From positions 4,712,001-4,776,000 of the forward strand of contig NGZR01000004.1 in NCBI GenBank assembly GCA_002197995.1: a DNA stretch of 64,000 bases. Reading direction: 5' to 3'. Positions 22,259 to 33,219 of this stretch are shown piece after piece (the stretch's first letter is position 1; each line of letters opens with the position of its first letter). The notes beneath the pieces were generated by a model. The model did not search any database. It was not told the origin of the DNA and saw only the letters and a program-made list of their open reading frames with translations. This DNA is from Gaeumannomyces sp. JS-464. Taxonomy: Eukaryota > Ascomycota > Sordariomycetes > Magnaporthales > Magnaporthaceae. The position numbers were made by a program, and so were the translations under genes.

Positions 22259-23589
22259 GTGTGTGGCGTGCGATGGATACGCCTGCCGATATGTTTGGGC
22301 CGAGGCTGCTACCAGTCGAGAGCCGCCAGCCGTCGTCCTGAGACCCCTAGAAGTTCGCGTGTCAAGCGACCAATATAGCAAGGTGGCCAGCGCCTGGTGT
22401 CCAACTATTCGTGCCAGTTGAATGGTGCGCTTTCGCATGATATCATTTGGCACACTCTTGTCATTGGGTCCGCCAGAAGCTCTCAATCGTTATTTTTCGT
22501 TGTTCTTCTTTACTCCTTCTCTAGCCATGTCCTCCTGCACCTGATCGAAGCCCTTCTCCTCGTCTTTCTGGATATTATCTGTACTCCCGTGCCACTTTCC
22601 GAGCCGCCTCTATCATTACGTGTTGGTTACCGGTGTTTGTGTACCTCCCTCTCTGCTCCTGCCTCCTCACCAGAGGCACGGCCGATATAGCCACTGGCGC
22701 GCCAATGGAGGGAGGCTGTAAGCCATAGGCGGGAGAGTTACGTTCGATTCGCATCCAGATTTAACGCCCATCCGCCCTCGTTGATATCCCATCCCAATGT
22801 CCGGGCCGTCAACGGATCGCAGGGAGCCATATGGCAGAGCCGCCATTGTGAGTTCAGTGGTTGCTCTCCAAAGCAGGCCCATGGGGATGCTTTCTCTTAA
22901 GCCCGATATCCCAGAACTCAAATCAAGGGACTGGCTGCTAACATCCGGGATCATGAATTTCCGGCGTTATTAGTTCATGGCTGGTCCTGCCGATGTATCA
23001 AGGTCTTCTCACAACGTCTTTCCCTAATCACATGCTCTTCTTCACCATCCTTGCAGAAAAGCGTTGAGCAACTTGTACCGGCCCCCGTTCCGAATAGGAG
23101 CTTGGGACTTTGTGAGTGGAAAAGGTTGAATGGTGGGGAGGGAAAGGCTGGGACGTACCTCTAGCCTCTACGAGGTTTGATCAATTGCCACTCTCGCTTA
23201 GATTTCCTGCAAAGCCCTAGCCCCATACAGTAGTAAGTGCAGAAACCAGATTGCCCGTACGCCCAGCGTGCAGCAGCGGCGAATAGGAAGTGATGTCCAA
23301 TATCATTGGCGGGATGTGTATGTCCTTCAGGCATGGCTAAACGCGCACTGGTAGCGCTTGGCTGCTTTTGATCGGCCGACCGTGCTTGGGGCAATCTTTC
23401 GGGGCAGACAGCGCCGAAAGTGCAGAAAAGCCAAGTCGAAGTTGGAGGGGGTTCTTACCCCGCCGCTCCCGAGTCCTCCATCCGTCTCCCCGTCCACACT
23501 TCCCTTCAAAATCCCAACCAGAGAATTCTCTGACATTCCAACCCAAGCATCGCGATCCCATGTAGCCCGCGAGGGGCTCTCCAGACATC
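22259..23589. other. Intergenic
   Basis: About 1.3 kb upstream of the STAND-type pseudogene. Nothing recognised. Confidence 0.4.
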
Positions 23590-26167
23590 ATGGAAGAGCT
23601 CGGCGCGGTAGCGAGCGTGATCCAGGTCGCAGACGCTGCATTGCGGACCACGCGACAGATCTATGCATTCCTGGATGAGCTGGCAAACGCTGGCCAAAAC
23701 ATGCGTCGCCTACAAGATGGTCAGTCGGTTTTCGGCCAGCTACCTTTATTTTGGCACTGCCTAGCCTCGACGGCGAGCTAACTCTGATTTCGAGTACGCT
23801 CGCAACTCCAGTTTTTATGGAACTCCAAGGAATGATCGGTAACATCCACAGCTATCTGGTCGAGGTCCATCAACATATAGTCGGCTCCGCCCCCGGATAA
23901 GCCCCGCAGGTTCCAACGTCGCTCGTCCGGACGATCGAATGGTTCGCCGAGGATGTATCATTTCTCCGCCGATGTCTCCCCAGTACGCTTGCGCCAGGCC
24001 TGGGCGCCAAGGTGAAGTTCGTGCTCCAGAAGAGCCATGTGCAGGAGGCTGTCAAGAGGCTTGAGGAGCGGAAGTCTACAGCAAGCTTGGCACTGGCCAT
24101 TATCGGAAGGTTCTTTGCGCTCTAAACGGCATCAGATACATATTCTTCCGGATGCAACGACCAACTGACGCTCGTCCCCTATAATCGCCAGACGCAGCGA
24201 TACTGTCATCCGATTGGGCTTGTAACGACATGGCCACCCAGCTGCGCCACGCAACGAGCGAGAACAAGCAGGCTTTGCAACAACTCCAGAACAACTTGGA
24301 TCTTGGTCTCCGAAGCATGAGCTAGGAGTACATCACTAGGCACTCGGAAGTTATGGCCCAGACACAGGCCATCACGGACACGCTCCGTTTGTTAACCGTC
24401 GAAGCCCAAAACAGTCAGTCGGTGGCTAGGGACACGAGGATTTTGGGCAAAGCTGTGCGTGCAGAGCTTTGCGATGTTCTGGAATCGGTCCTACACAGGT
24501 TGGGGCAGCTCGATGTCAGGATTGATGCCCTAGCGGAATCTTTGTCCCGTGCTGTGGTAGAGACAGAACAACTCCGCCGGCCGCAAAGTCACCAGCGACA
24601 AAATCTAGCGATAACAAGGCAGGGGCTCTGCAAGGAGTGCTTACCCGCCGTAGCAAAGCATGCGCCCATTGCTCCATTCTGCAAAGAGAAACAAAAAGGC
24701 GACCTCACGCCTAACAAACCAACCGACATGTCGGATCTTACGCTCTTCACAATCACTCGCCGCTACAAATCAGAGCTCACAGGAGATCTCGTGCTCCAAG
24801 TGAGAAAGTGCCGAACCAGGGGCTTTGGAACCCAAGCTTACTATCGCATAATCCTTCGATATGTGCCTCCCTAGTGGCTCAAGCGCTGGAGCGGCCTCGG
24901 GGTTGGTCTCGCATATACTACGAGGCCTGACCAGCATGGCTATTTTAGCATCTCACCGAGCCTCCGGCCGATCCACATCCTGCGGAGCTCGTTGCGCAGG
25001 TTTCGAAGCATTAATCACGTGGCCCGTGGATTATGCGACTACCTGGGCCTGTGCTGTATAATCGAAAATGATGATTTGGTTGGGTTCCAACGGCTTCTTG
25101 CAGAAGGGAAAATCACGTTCACAAGCGAAGACATGAAAGGAAATCTGCTCTCTGAGGAAGGTAGCCCTTTTTTTCCTTTCACTGCTGTTGGTAATACCAC
25201 GATGTCGAAATAACAACTAACTCTCACTTATTTATCGAACTAGATGGTGATCAGGAAGGCGGCTACTCGGATCGCCCATTTTATACTTCAGGAATCACCA
25301 CCTGAGGCCCTCAATGACCCCCGGTTGCGTTGGTCAGAGCTTCTCCTCACGGCAATAATCCAAAGTTACGTCGTGCATGGGGGCCCATATCAAGATGACA
25401 CATTGCAAATAACGCGGACATCAAACAGCGATTCCGAAACCTTTGGTCATATTGAGGTACTGATTGCACAAGGAAAATTGGATGCCGAATTTCCAAGCGG
25501 AGGCTATGTTTTTATCTTCCGGCTTCTTTTGTTTGGCTCATTCCAGACAAGAACGGCATTGGGCTCTCAGCTGGGAGCTCACTGGGGCGACTTTTCCATT
25601 GATCCTGGAGTCCTCGTACCATGGATGCGTCTCGCAGTTGACGGCGGATTCACCCTGCCGGTCTTGATAGGGCTCAAAAGCTCTACAATGAGCCCGAAGC
25701 TCTACTCGGCCGTCTTGGTGGCGTATTTGAGCTCGGGAGGCCGCGCAGACGACGCATGGTGCTGCGTGCCCATGTATGATTCTACCGTGTCTCGATGGAC
25801 CAATATTGAAACGGTGCGGAACTCGCTGCACGCCTGCGTCGCGGGCGTGAGAGCACTGGAGACAGTTGTGGGAATGCCGGAGCTGGAGATGGCCGGGACG
25901 GAACTGCGTCTACGGCTAAAGGCAGGGGCCAACCCCTACGTCGTCATCGAGTGCGAGGGTACGGCCACGAAAATAAGCGCGCTGGCCGCGTCGAGCTCGA
26001 CAGCCGCCAACGTCTGGAAGAACGCTTTGCAGGTGAGCGGTTACGACTACGACGAGGTTGTAGCCACGTCGAACAGCAGGCTGCAGGACCATCTTGCCGG
26101 CCGCGGCACGGCAAGCGGCGTGGTCGAAAGCGCGGGGCGGGTCGCCGCACTTGGGTCGAGGGAATGA
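23590..26167 (+). pseudogene. STAND-type fungal N-domain / ankyrin-like gene with three in-frame stops
   Basis: Exon 1 (23590-23719) encodes MEELGAVASVIQVADAAL, the usual opening of the helical N-terminal domain of fungal STAND (NLR-like) and ankyrin proteins. After a gtcagt intron, exon 2 (from 23812, phase fits) continues VFMELQGMIGNIHSYLVEVHQHI but has TAA at 23898. A later segment from 24192 carries TAG at 24323 and TAG at 24872, with coding-like sequence on both sides in one frame (LRHATSENKQALQQLQ; LCCIIENDDLVGFQRLLAEGK, an ankyrin-like stretch). The last segment, 25244-26167, is an open 307-codon frame. The splice between exon 2 and the 24192 segment is unresolved. These proteins are linked to non-self recognition and cell death in fungi; this copy looks inactive. 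Confidence 0.55.
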
Positions 26168-26646
26168 AGCAGCGGAAGGCGCGGGGGTTTGTGGACGACT
26201 GAGCCGCTTTCTTATTTCGCCTTTCATCAGCCTGGTCGCCTGCCAATTCCGATGAATCAACCAGGCGGTCGGGTCCTTCTCAGGGTGGCGGTACCCTCTG
26301 TTCCTTCCGCTTGGGCCGTAGCAGGCTCAGTCTCGGCCTCCAGGATGCCACGACCCAGCCTCGAGGCGAGCTTCGTACCCAATTCTGCGAGCCACAAGAT
26401 CTGAAGCGACCTTAAAACCGCACGCCTAGAGCCCCTCAACCTAGCCAGCCACCCTTTCAGCTCCAGCTCGCTCGACTTTATAGCCTCGCTCAACCCTTCC
26501 AATGTCCTACATCGGCGTCCTGTTCAACTTGCCAGAGCTTTTAAACCATAGTTTTATCAAACAGATTCCTACAGAAGCACCGCCCTGTCCATCGTTAGAC
26601 ACGCCCAGTACATCCGAGCAATCGTCGCCACCATCCGCCTACCAAG
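26168..26646. other. Intergenic
   Basis: Short gap between two decayed genes; nothing recognised. Confidence 0.4.
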
Positions 26647-27492
26647 ATGCCCGCCTTTAAAACCACCGTCCGCACCTTTGCCCTCACCATGGCCCTTCCC
26701 GGCGCCGCGTTTGGATTCGCCGCGCCAAGGAGGATCGAGCCCATCGAGTCCCTCCCCGGACCAGCACCCGCAGCAGCGGCTTGGAAACACCGTCTAGGGA
26801 ACAACAGCTGCGTGCGGCGCAAGTGGCAAGACCGCAGCCAGACCCTTCGCCGCCGACCACTCCGCCGTCGACATGACGGCACCCCCGCCTCCGCTCCAGA
26901 CCAACCAGACCGTCGGCGCACTCGCGGGGGCCTACACGCTGTCGTGCGACAGGTGCGACATGTGGAACGGTTACCATGACGACCAAGAAGGCCACCTGCT
27001 TCGCTGCCGCTGCTCAGACACCGCCGGCTGGTGGAGATGGACGACCGCACATCTGAACGAGAGGCTCGGCAACGACAACGGCCGCTTTGTCGTGAGTTCT
27101 CTTCTTTTGTTGCTGTTCTTTTCCTTGTCTCCTCCCTGTTTTCGTCTCGACCTAGGTTCGGCAATGCGCTGTCCAGCCGCTCTCACTGGCCTCCCGTTTC
27201 GGGAAATAGCCAGGTCAGGCCTGGGGAAGTCTCCTGCCCGTAAAAGGAGACCATAAACCCAAGCGCTGTGGCCAGTAGACAAAGACGTGAGCTGCTAACA
27301 AATGAGGTCGACGCCCTCCAACGCTCGCAGTGGTATTCGAAGGACTACCGCGGCTCGTGCAACCATAGCATTCTCTGGAAGGAACACTAGTACATGTCCA
27401 CCTGCAAGATGCGGAGCGGTCGGCTGACGCTGGCCGAGATCGACCTCGACCTGTACATCCGGAACATCAATGGCAACCTGCAGATGATGTGA
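26647..27492 (+). pseudogene. Secreted cyanovirin-N-like (CVNH) lectin gene, decayed
   Basis: ATG 26647 opens a signal peptide (MPAFKTTVRTFALTMALPGA). The CVNH signal then appears in another frame: TLSCDRCDMWNG, RCRCSDTAGWW and LGNDNGRFV up to 27091. A gtgagt intron (27092-27330) follows, then exon 2 WYSKDYRGSCNHSILWKEH, TAG at 27388-27390, and STCKMRSGRLTLAEIDLDL to INGNLQMM and TGA at 27490-27492. The joined core NDNGRFV-WYS and paired cysteines match the CVNH fold, a fungal sugar-binding lectin domain. Damage is one frame change between signal peptide and domain, TAG at 26795 in the domain frame, and TAG at 27388. All three stops or shifts would have to be bypassed for a product. Confidence 0.6.
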
Positions 27493-28537
27493 CGGCAAGA
27501 CACAAGATCGCCTTTGTCCTCGCCGCCTCGGGAACGGTCTAGAACGGGGCGTGGTCGAGCATGGCGAAGCGGTCGGCGCGGTAGAGAGTATCATAACGGA
27601 ATGCCATGTTTCCTTTCCCCTCACCCTTACCCTTGCCGCTTTCCCTTGCCCTCGCAGGGACCCGTAAAGGGACCCGTGGAGGTGTCTTTGGCACGACGAC
27701 GTACTTTCGATCTTTTTCGTGAAGCGGTAGAAAAAAAGGGGAAGAAAGGACGGGGAAAAAATCGAAGGGGGGCGGCGACGCAGATGTATTGAAAGGCCCC
27801 TAAATGGGCGGCAGTGCACGTGCAACGCTGCACGTTTTGAATGGGAAGGAGGTACTTCGCTGAATGGCTTGGTCCCTGCAATTAGCTTTCCAATGGCCCC
27901 TCCACATGATGCTTCTTCCCTCTGGGCGATTCACTAGGAGCGGCGTGACGGGCTCGGTCGCGATGCGGCGATTTCCCCAAGATCGAGGCCGCGGTGTGTG
28001 GGAAGACTGATTCCAGGCGACGACCAGTGGCAGGTGGAGCCGCTGCGCAAACGGTAATGCCGTTCCAGTAAGCGAGACCTGGTACGAAAACCCTATCAAA
28101 ATTGAAGGCTAGTAAAATAGCACTAGCCCTCTCAACACGAGGGCGCCGCTGGACTGGATCGCCCCGCAGCTCGGTCAAGTTAAGCTTTTGCGGCCCTGTC
28201 AGGAACTTCACAGCCCCGGCGACGAGCCGTGGCCCCTGAAAGGGAGGGCCACATGTCTTGCGCCACCCCAGCTTGCTGGGATCGCGGAGTGTGGACCTGT
28301 TCCATGGGACCGCCCGCACTGGGAGTCCCTTGGCTCGGTTCTCGGGAGCAGTTGAAACCCCTTGGAGTCCATTTCCGAACGTCCTGCAACATGACATGGC
28401 AGTCCTCGCGGCCAGGGCCAAAAAGGGAGATGCAGGGTTCGTCGGAATCGGCCGAGAAAGGGGTCGATGAACATCCGTGGCTGCGACGGAGCCTCGGCCG
28501 GACTGGACCAGGGTGTCAGTGGCATCCTCGGAGTGCG
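27493..28537. other. Intergenic upstream of the aspartic-protease-like gene
   Basis: About 1 kb, with no recognised gene; promoter region of the next gene. Confidence 0.4.
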
Positions 28538-28544
28538 TATAAAA
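28538..28544 (+). promoter_or_regulatory. TATA box for the aspartic-protease-like gene
   Basis: TATAAAA 148 bases upstream of the start codon at 28686, in a position typical for a strong fungal promoter. Confidence 0.6.
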
Positions 28545-28685
28545 GGCCGGCCTGGGCACATATCGGACTACTTCCTCCGCTTCTTCTCGCCAGGCCGCTC
28601 TCAATCGGAAGCATTCGTTCGTTTACTTCCCGGTCCAGCCATTGGTTAATCAGCAAAGTCCCCCAAACTCCCGCCATCCCCGACG

Positions 28686-30002
28686 ATGCCTTCCCTTACC
28701 CAGACCCTTGCGGTCCTTTGCTCGGCCATGGCCGTGGCCTCTGCAAGCCCTGCGGCCGACAGGCTCGCGAGACGTCAGACGGCGGACGTCTCTGTCAAAC
28801 AGGTGGCCAACCCGGCCCTGGTCAACCGCGACCCCTCGGTCGAGCTCTTCGAGGCCTACACCAAGTACAACATGCATGTCCCGCGTGAACTGGCCGCGTA
28901 CGTCAAGGATGCCAAGCAGCGCCGCAAGACGCGCGTGCGGGCGCGGGGCCTGCAGGGCACCGCCGACGCCGTCCCCCACAGCGGTGAGAAGGAATGGCTC
29001 ACGCGCATCAGCGTCGGCACGCCGCCCCAGACCCTGCACGTGGTCTTGGACACGGACTTCAGCACCTCCTGGCTTTACAGCGACCTGATGCCCGCCTACC
29101 AGCAGCAGAACCACGCCGTCTACAGTCCTGCCAAGAGCAAGACGGCCAAGAAGACAAAATACTATACCGACGTCACCTACCAGGACGGAGGCTTTAGCGG
29201 CACGCTCATGGGCAACATCTACACGGACGTCATCGGCTTCGGCAAGCGCCTCCAGTACAACAAGCAGGCCTTCATGGCCGTCAACCGCACGTCGCAACCC
29301 AACGTCAACAGCTTCAGCGGCGTGGACGGCGTGCTGGGCCTGGGCTTCAGCGGGTTCAGCCAGGAGAACGACCCGGACGCGGAGCTGGACAAGTCTTTCT
29401 TCGAGAACATCAAGGACCGGCTCTCGACGCCCACCATCGGCTTCGACCAGAGGCGCGGCCAAGCCGGCTGGGTGGACCTGGGCGTCATCCCCAAGGAGCG
29501 GTACGTCGGCGAGCTGTCCTACCTCCCCGTGGACAAGAGCAACCGCCTCTGGAACATGACGGCCGCCGGCTACGCCATCGGCAGCGCCGCCGACTTCAAG
29601 GCCGAGCCGCTCACGGGCGTGGCTGACACCGCAATCACCTTCCTCCTGCTGCCCGACAGCATCTGCAAGCCCTACTACGCTCGCGTCAAGGGCTCGTACT
29701 ACAACAGCCCCCTGGGCGGCTATGTCTTCCCCTGCGGCTCCGAGCTGCCCGACCTGTTCGTCAAGATGGGCGAGACCATGGTCCGGGTCCCGGGCAGCTA
29801 CTTCAACTACACCCAGGTCCCCGACGACGACGGCAGGCCCACCGGCGAGTGCTTCGGCGGCCTCCAGATCGCCTGGATGGACATCCTTGGCGACGGCAGC
29901 AAGGTCAGCATCTTTGGCACCATGATCCACAAGGCCGCCTATGTCGTCTACGAGGACGGACCGGCTGGCACAAGGATCGGCTGGGCGAACAAGAATCTGT
30001 AG
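28686..30002 (+). CDS. Secreted aspartic-protease-like protein (A1 fold) with altered catalytic motifs
   Basis: A 438-residue intronless frame with a signal peptide (1-20) and a pro-region rich in basic residues (to ~100). The pepsin fold is clear: WLTRISVGTPPQTLHVVLDT, a flap Tyr165 in DVTYQDGG, GVDGVLGLGFSGFS, and GGYVFPCGSELPDL. The two active-site motifs, normally DTG, read DTD at 122-124 (LDTDFSTSWL) and DTA at 314-316 (VADTAITFLLLP). Both aspartates remain, but both following glycines are gone. The family uses the Asp pair to activate water. The protein may be slow, altered or inactive as an enzyme. The frame is otherwise intact with no sign of decay. Confidence 0.85.
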   Translation: MPSLTQTLAVLCSAMAVASASPAADRLARRQTADVSVKQVANPALVNRDPSVELFEAYTKYNMHVPRELAAYVKDAKQRRKTRVRARGLQGTADAVPHSGEKEWLTRISVGTPPQTLHVVLDTDFSTSWLYSDLMPAYQQQNHAVYSPAKSKTAKKTKYYTDVTYQDGGFSGTLMGNIYTDVIGFGKRLQYNKQAFMAVNRTSQPNVNSFSGVDGVLGLGFSGFSQENDPDAELDKSFFENIKDRLSTPTIGFDQRRGQAGWVDLGVIPKERYVGELSYLPVDKSNRLWNMTAAGYAIGSAADFKAEPLTGVADTAITFLLLPDSICKPYYARVKGSYYNSPLGGYVFPCGSELPDLFVKMGETMVRVPGSYFNYTQVPDDDGRPTGECFGGLQIAWMDILGDGSKVSIFGTMIHKAAYVVYEDGPAGTRIGWANKNL

Positions 30003-32097
30003 GATGCCACGGCGAGATTCGATAGGAGGTGGAAGGAAAGTGGTCTCAGCGGTTTTCAAGTCCTAATGCTTATGATTATTAATTTATGAAAGTCTTCTAC
30101 GTGTTATGGAATCCTTATTGCTGTCGGGGCATAATCCTCTTTGGACGCCCCAGCCAAGGCCGACCGAGAAGGGCAGCGGCATTTTCGGTGTTGAACAAAC
30201 GCCCCCCTCCTAGTTCCCGGCCGGCCCTTCCCCAACCTTCATCAGCTTTGGTCCGCGGCCCTCGAGAACCCAGTGTGCCCCAGCCGGCAGGAGATGCAAA
30301 CAAGCTCTGGGAAGCTGTCCCGCACCGCGCTGTGGGTGAGCTAGGAGCCTCGGAGCAGCCTCGCGAGCCTCGTGGCCGGGGTGCGCGGCGCCGCCCCGAG
30401 CGGCCAGGCCCACGCCCACGTACATGTCTACCGCGTACGCGACAGGCGTAGACGATCAAGCGCACGCGCGCCACCTGCCCTCGCGTCCTAGAGCATTCTC
30501 GGTCCGGCCGGCGCGGGCCATGCGGTTCGGCGAACCGGCGGCCGCCCAGCGCGCGCAGCCGGGCAGTAGTCGTTGGCATGCTCGGCATGAAGGCCTCGCT
30601 GAGCAAGGTAGAAGGGGCCACCGCGCCGCCGCAGTTACTCCCGCTACTGCTGCTCGCGAGGATCGAGTCGAGCTCCTCGGGCGTCGTGGTCCCGGCCGAG
30701 AAGAGAGGGGTTCCGAAACGGGCTCCACGCGGACGACCGGATAGTGCTTGTCTCCCCGGCCGAGTTGGCGCGAGGCGGAGGTTCGGTCTACAGAGGCCCT
30801 TCTCTCTCACGGCATCCTCCTTGACAACGGACTCCACAATAGCCCTAGGCAGCATGGGCGCAGCCGAAGTGGCTCCGCCAGTTCGGGCGTCGAGCAAGCG
30901 GCCCGCAGCGGTGAGTAGCCAGACGGCCAGGCGCCTTCCTAGACGCCAGCGCGACCTGGTCGGCGGCCGGGGCAGCCAAGTTTGATCACGTCCGGGCGCG
31001 CGTGATGCTCACCTTAGCCACATCCGGCTCGGGGAGCGACGTCCACCGTCGTCGCCGCCACTGGGCGGGCCCGCCGAGCCCCTGTCGGGGATGGGGAGAA
31101 ACGTGGAGATGGCGAGCTGGTGCCGCGCGGGCAGAGCAGCCGCGAACACGTCCTGGAAGAACTCGGCGAACCCGAACGGTGCGGCCGCTGCTCTTACTCT
31201 TGCCGAAGGGCAGAACAGTGCGTAGCTTTTGGCTGGCGGAGGGTTTCTGACGCCTGTGGTCAGGTGCCATGGTTCCGGCAGCGAGGTGAGGGGGGAAAAA
31301 ACGGGAACGGAGTCGGTGTAATGAAAGCAGCCGAGCCGCGCCGGCCTGCCATTCTCTTTTGTCATGGGACTCCGAGAAAAACGTTCGCGTGAATAGTTGG
31401 GTCCCGTGAATCTGCTGTCCTGCAACGTGAAATCGATCTCGCCTTCGCCAACCGCCCGATTTGTCTTCACGCGCACCCGACCCGACCGCCAACATTCTAG
31501 GAGGGGCTTAAGTCAAGGTGCAGAGCGGGCGAATGTACAGAAAGAAAAACCGTGCTCAGCTACCGATCCCAGGCTCTAGGGACGATGCATCTGATGGGAT
31601 CGAAGCAGGAGACTACCACGAGGACCAAGCTTTCGGGAAAGTCAAAGCCAAACTTTCCATGAACAAGGACCACCCCGGGCAGCATGGACAGTAGGCACTT
31701 ATCCTATGGCCCCTCATTACGGCTCCGACGGGACCACTAGAAACGAAACGAAGGTTTGCTGCCCCGGCACCATCCTTGAAGGTTGGGGGCGTTGCTTTTG
31801 TGCCACGTAGGCGATCTAGAAACACACATCCCGCTGCGCAATTACAGAAAGCGTATCGTCCGGAAGGTTGGGAGGACAACGGTTTTCTCCTTGGATGGGA
31901 TGGGCGATGGGATGTGAGCGGTGAATGAGGGTTATTGCTCGCAATGCACTGTCTGGGGACGGTTTCAGGGCTTTTTTCCAGCGGGAGAATGTCAAAAACG
32001 GGCGAGGGAAAGTCCTCTGGTATGTACATTAAATACTATTAGTGATTACCACAGACCCTAATAGACAATAGTTCTGGTAGTGTGTAAATCAGGTGGC
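30003..32097. other. Gene-poor region with an unidentified GC-rich open frame
   Basis: About 2.1 kb. A minus-strand frame of 260 codons (30115-30897) and overlapping minus frames to 31495 contain stretches that could be old coding sequence (FAEFFQDVFAAALPARHQL near 31140, in a different frame) but I recognise no family. Treated as possible remnant or chance. Confidence 0.3.
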
Positions 32098-33219
32098 TCA
32101 GATTGGTGTCGTCAGCGATGGATCTTTCCCCGGTTTGGCACAGGCGCTATCGTCCCCAAAAATCTCCCTTAGCTCAGCCGTTATGGCGTCCTCCCTTGTG
32201 CGGCGTGCGATGCCCTCCTGCCCCTCCTGCTGCTCCCCACCGTGTCTAGCCTCTCCGCGGCGTTGCTCGGACGGCCCTCGGGCGGGCGGCGGGGGCGGCG
32301 GTGGCGGCACGCCGGACCAGATGACGCGGTCCCGGGTCGTGCCCTGGCGGGACGACGAGAAGTTGTCGGCGGGCGTGCTGTGGCAGGTGCAGGGCCGCTG
32401 GCGGACGAGGCAGGTCAGATTGTTGAGCACGACGGCCTCGACCTGCAGCTTGACGCTGTAGACGACGCCCTTGTACGTCGTCATGACGGCGAACTGCCTC
32501 TCCGAGTACTGCAGCCCATCAGGCTGAGGTCCAGGGCGACGGTGAGGGCGAGCAGGCCGGCCAGCTGGCGCAGCGTCTTGCGCACGCGCCGGCCCTTGAT
32601 CGCCTCCATGGGCTTGAGGGCGCGCCGCGCGGCCACGACGTAGAGCGCCGAGATGGTCGTCTCCTGCAGCGTCAGCAGGCCCGTCTGCACGTTCTCCATG
32701 ACGGTGAAGACGGGCACGAGCCCGGAGCCGCCCGGCATGTTGCTCGCGAGCAGGACGGCAACTGGTCGGGACCTCGACCAGGACAAAGGTGGCCGCGATG
32801 ACGAGCGCGACCCAGCGGATGGTCTCGGGGGCGCCGACGATGAGCGAGAGGCGCGAGTACAGCACGACCGACTGGCCCGTGACCATCATCCAGAAGCCGA
32901 CGCTGCTGATGGGGAGCATGGCCAGGTTCGGGGCGAGGCCGAAGAAGCGCAGCAGCGCCGTCACCTGCCGCAGCGGGATGCCAAAGTTTGCGAGCGAGAT
33001 GCTCCAAAAGTACAGGCCCGAGAAGCGCTTGAAGAACCGGAAGATGAAGATGGTCGTCTGCAGCGTGTTCCACAGTGACACCGACATGAAGCCGGCCATG
33101 ACCATGGCCTCCGCGAGGGAGACTTTGTTGGTGATTGGGCCATCCTCGCCCACCATGATATTGTCAGGGCTGGCGGTGCTCGACGCCAAGGTGGCGGCGA
33201 TGAGCGAAAGTTCGCCCAT
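32098..33219 (-). CDS. DUF7703-like multi-pass membrane protein, frame changes inside
   Basis: From ATG 33219 the protein has hydrophobic spans and the family-like motifs LQTTIFIFRFFKRFSGLYFWS, MMVTGQSVVLYSRLSLI and VALVIAATFVLVEVPT, then loses frame near 32761-32766. The continuation LVPVFTVMENVQTGLLTLQE and AARRALKPMEAIKGRRV lies in a second frame to about 32520, then LQYSERQFAVMTTYKGVVY resumes the first frame. The second shift sits at a G run (one G missing would restore it). The two shifts compensate. The final ~100 residues are Pro/Gln/Arg-rich. Related fungal proteins resemble seven-helix proteins of unknown function; I base the name on memory of this motif set. Confidence 0.55.
   Translation of the reverse strand: MGELSLIAATLASSTASPDNIMVGEDGPITNKVSLAEAMVMAGFMSVSLWNTLQTTIFIFRFFKRFSGLYFWSISLANFGIPLRQVTALLRFFGLAPNLAMLPISSVGFWMMVTGQSVVLYSRLSLIVGAPETIRWVALVIAATFVLVEVPTSCRPAREQHAGRLRARARLHRHGERADGPADAAGDDHLGALRRGRAARPQAHGGDQGPARAQDAAPAGRPARPHRRPGPQPDGLQYSERQFAVMTTYKGVVYSVKLQVEAVVLNNLTCLVRQRPCTCHSTPADNFSSSRQGTTRDRVIWSGVPPPPPPPPARGPSEQRRGEARHGGEQQEGQEGIARRTREDAITAELREIFGDDSACAKPGKDPSLTTPI

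Noticed and set aside
28650..30059. 469-codon minus-strand frame
   Set aside because: Antisense shadow of the aspartic-protease-like gene; no motif of its own.
30115..31495. Possible decayed gene on the minus strand
   Set aside because: A few coding-like stretches in different frames but no family recognised; not enough to call.
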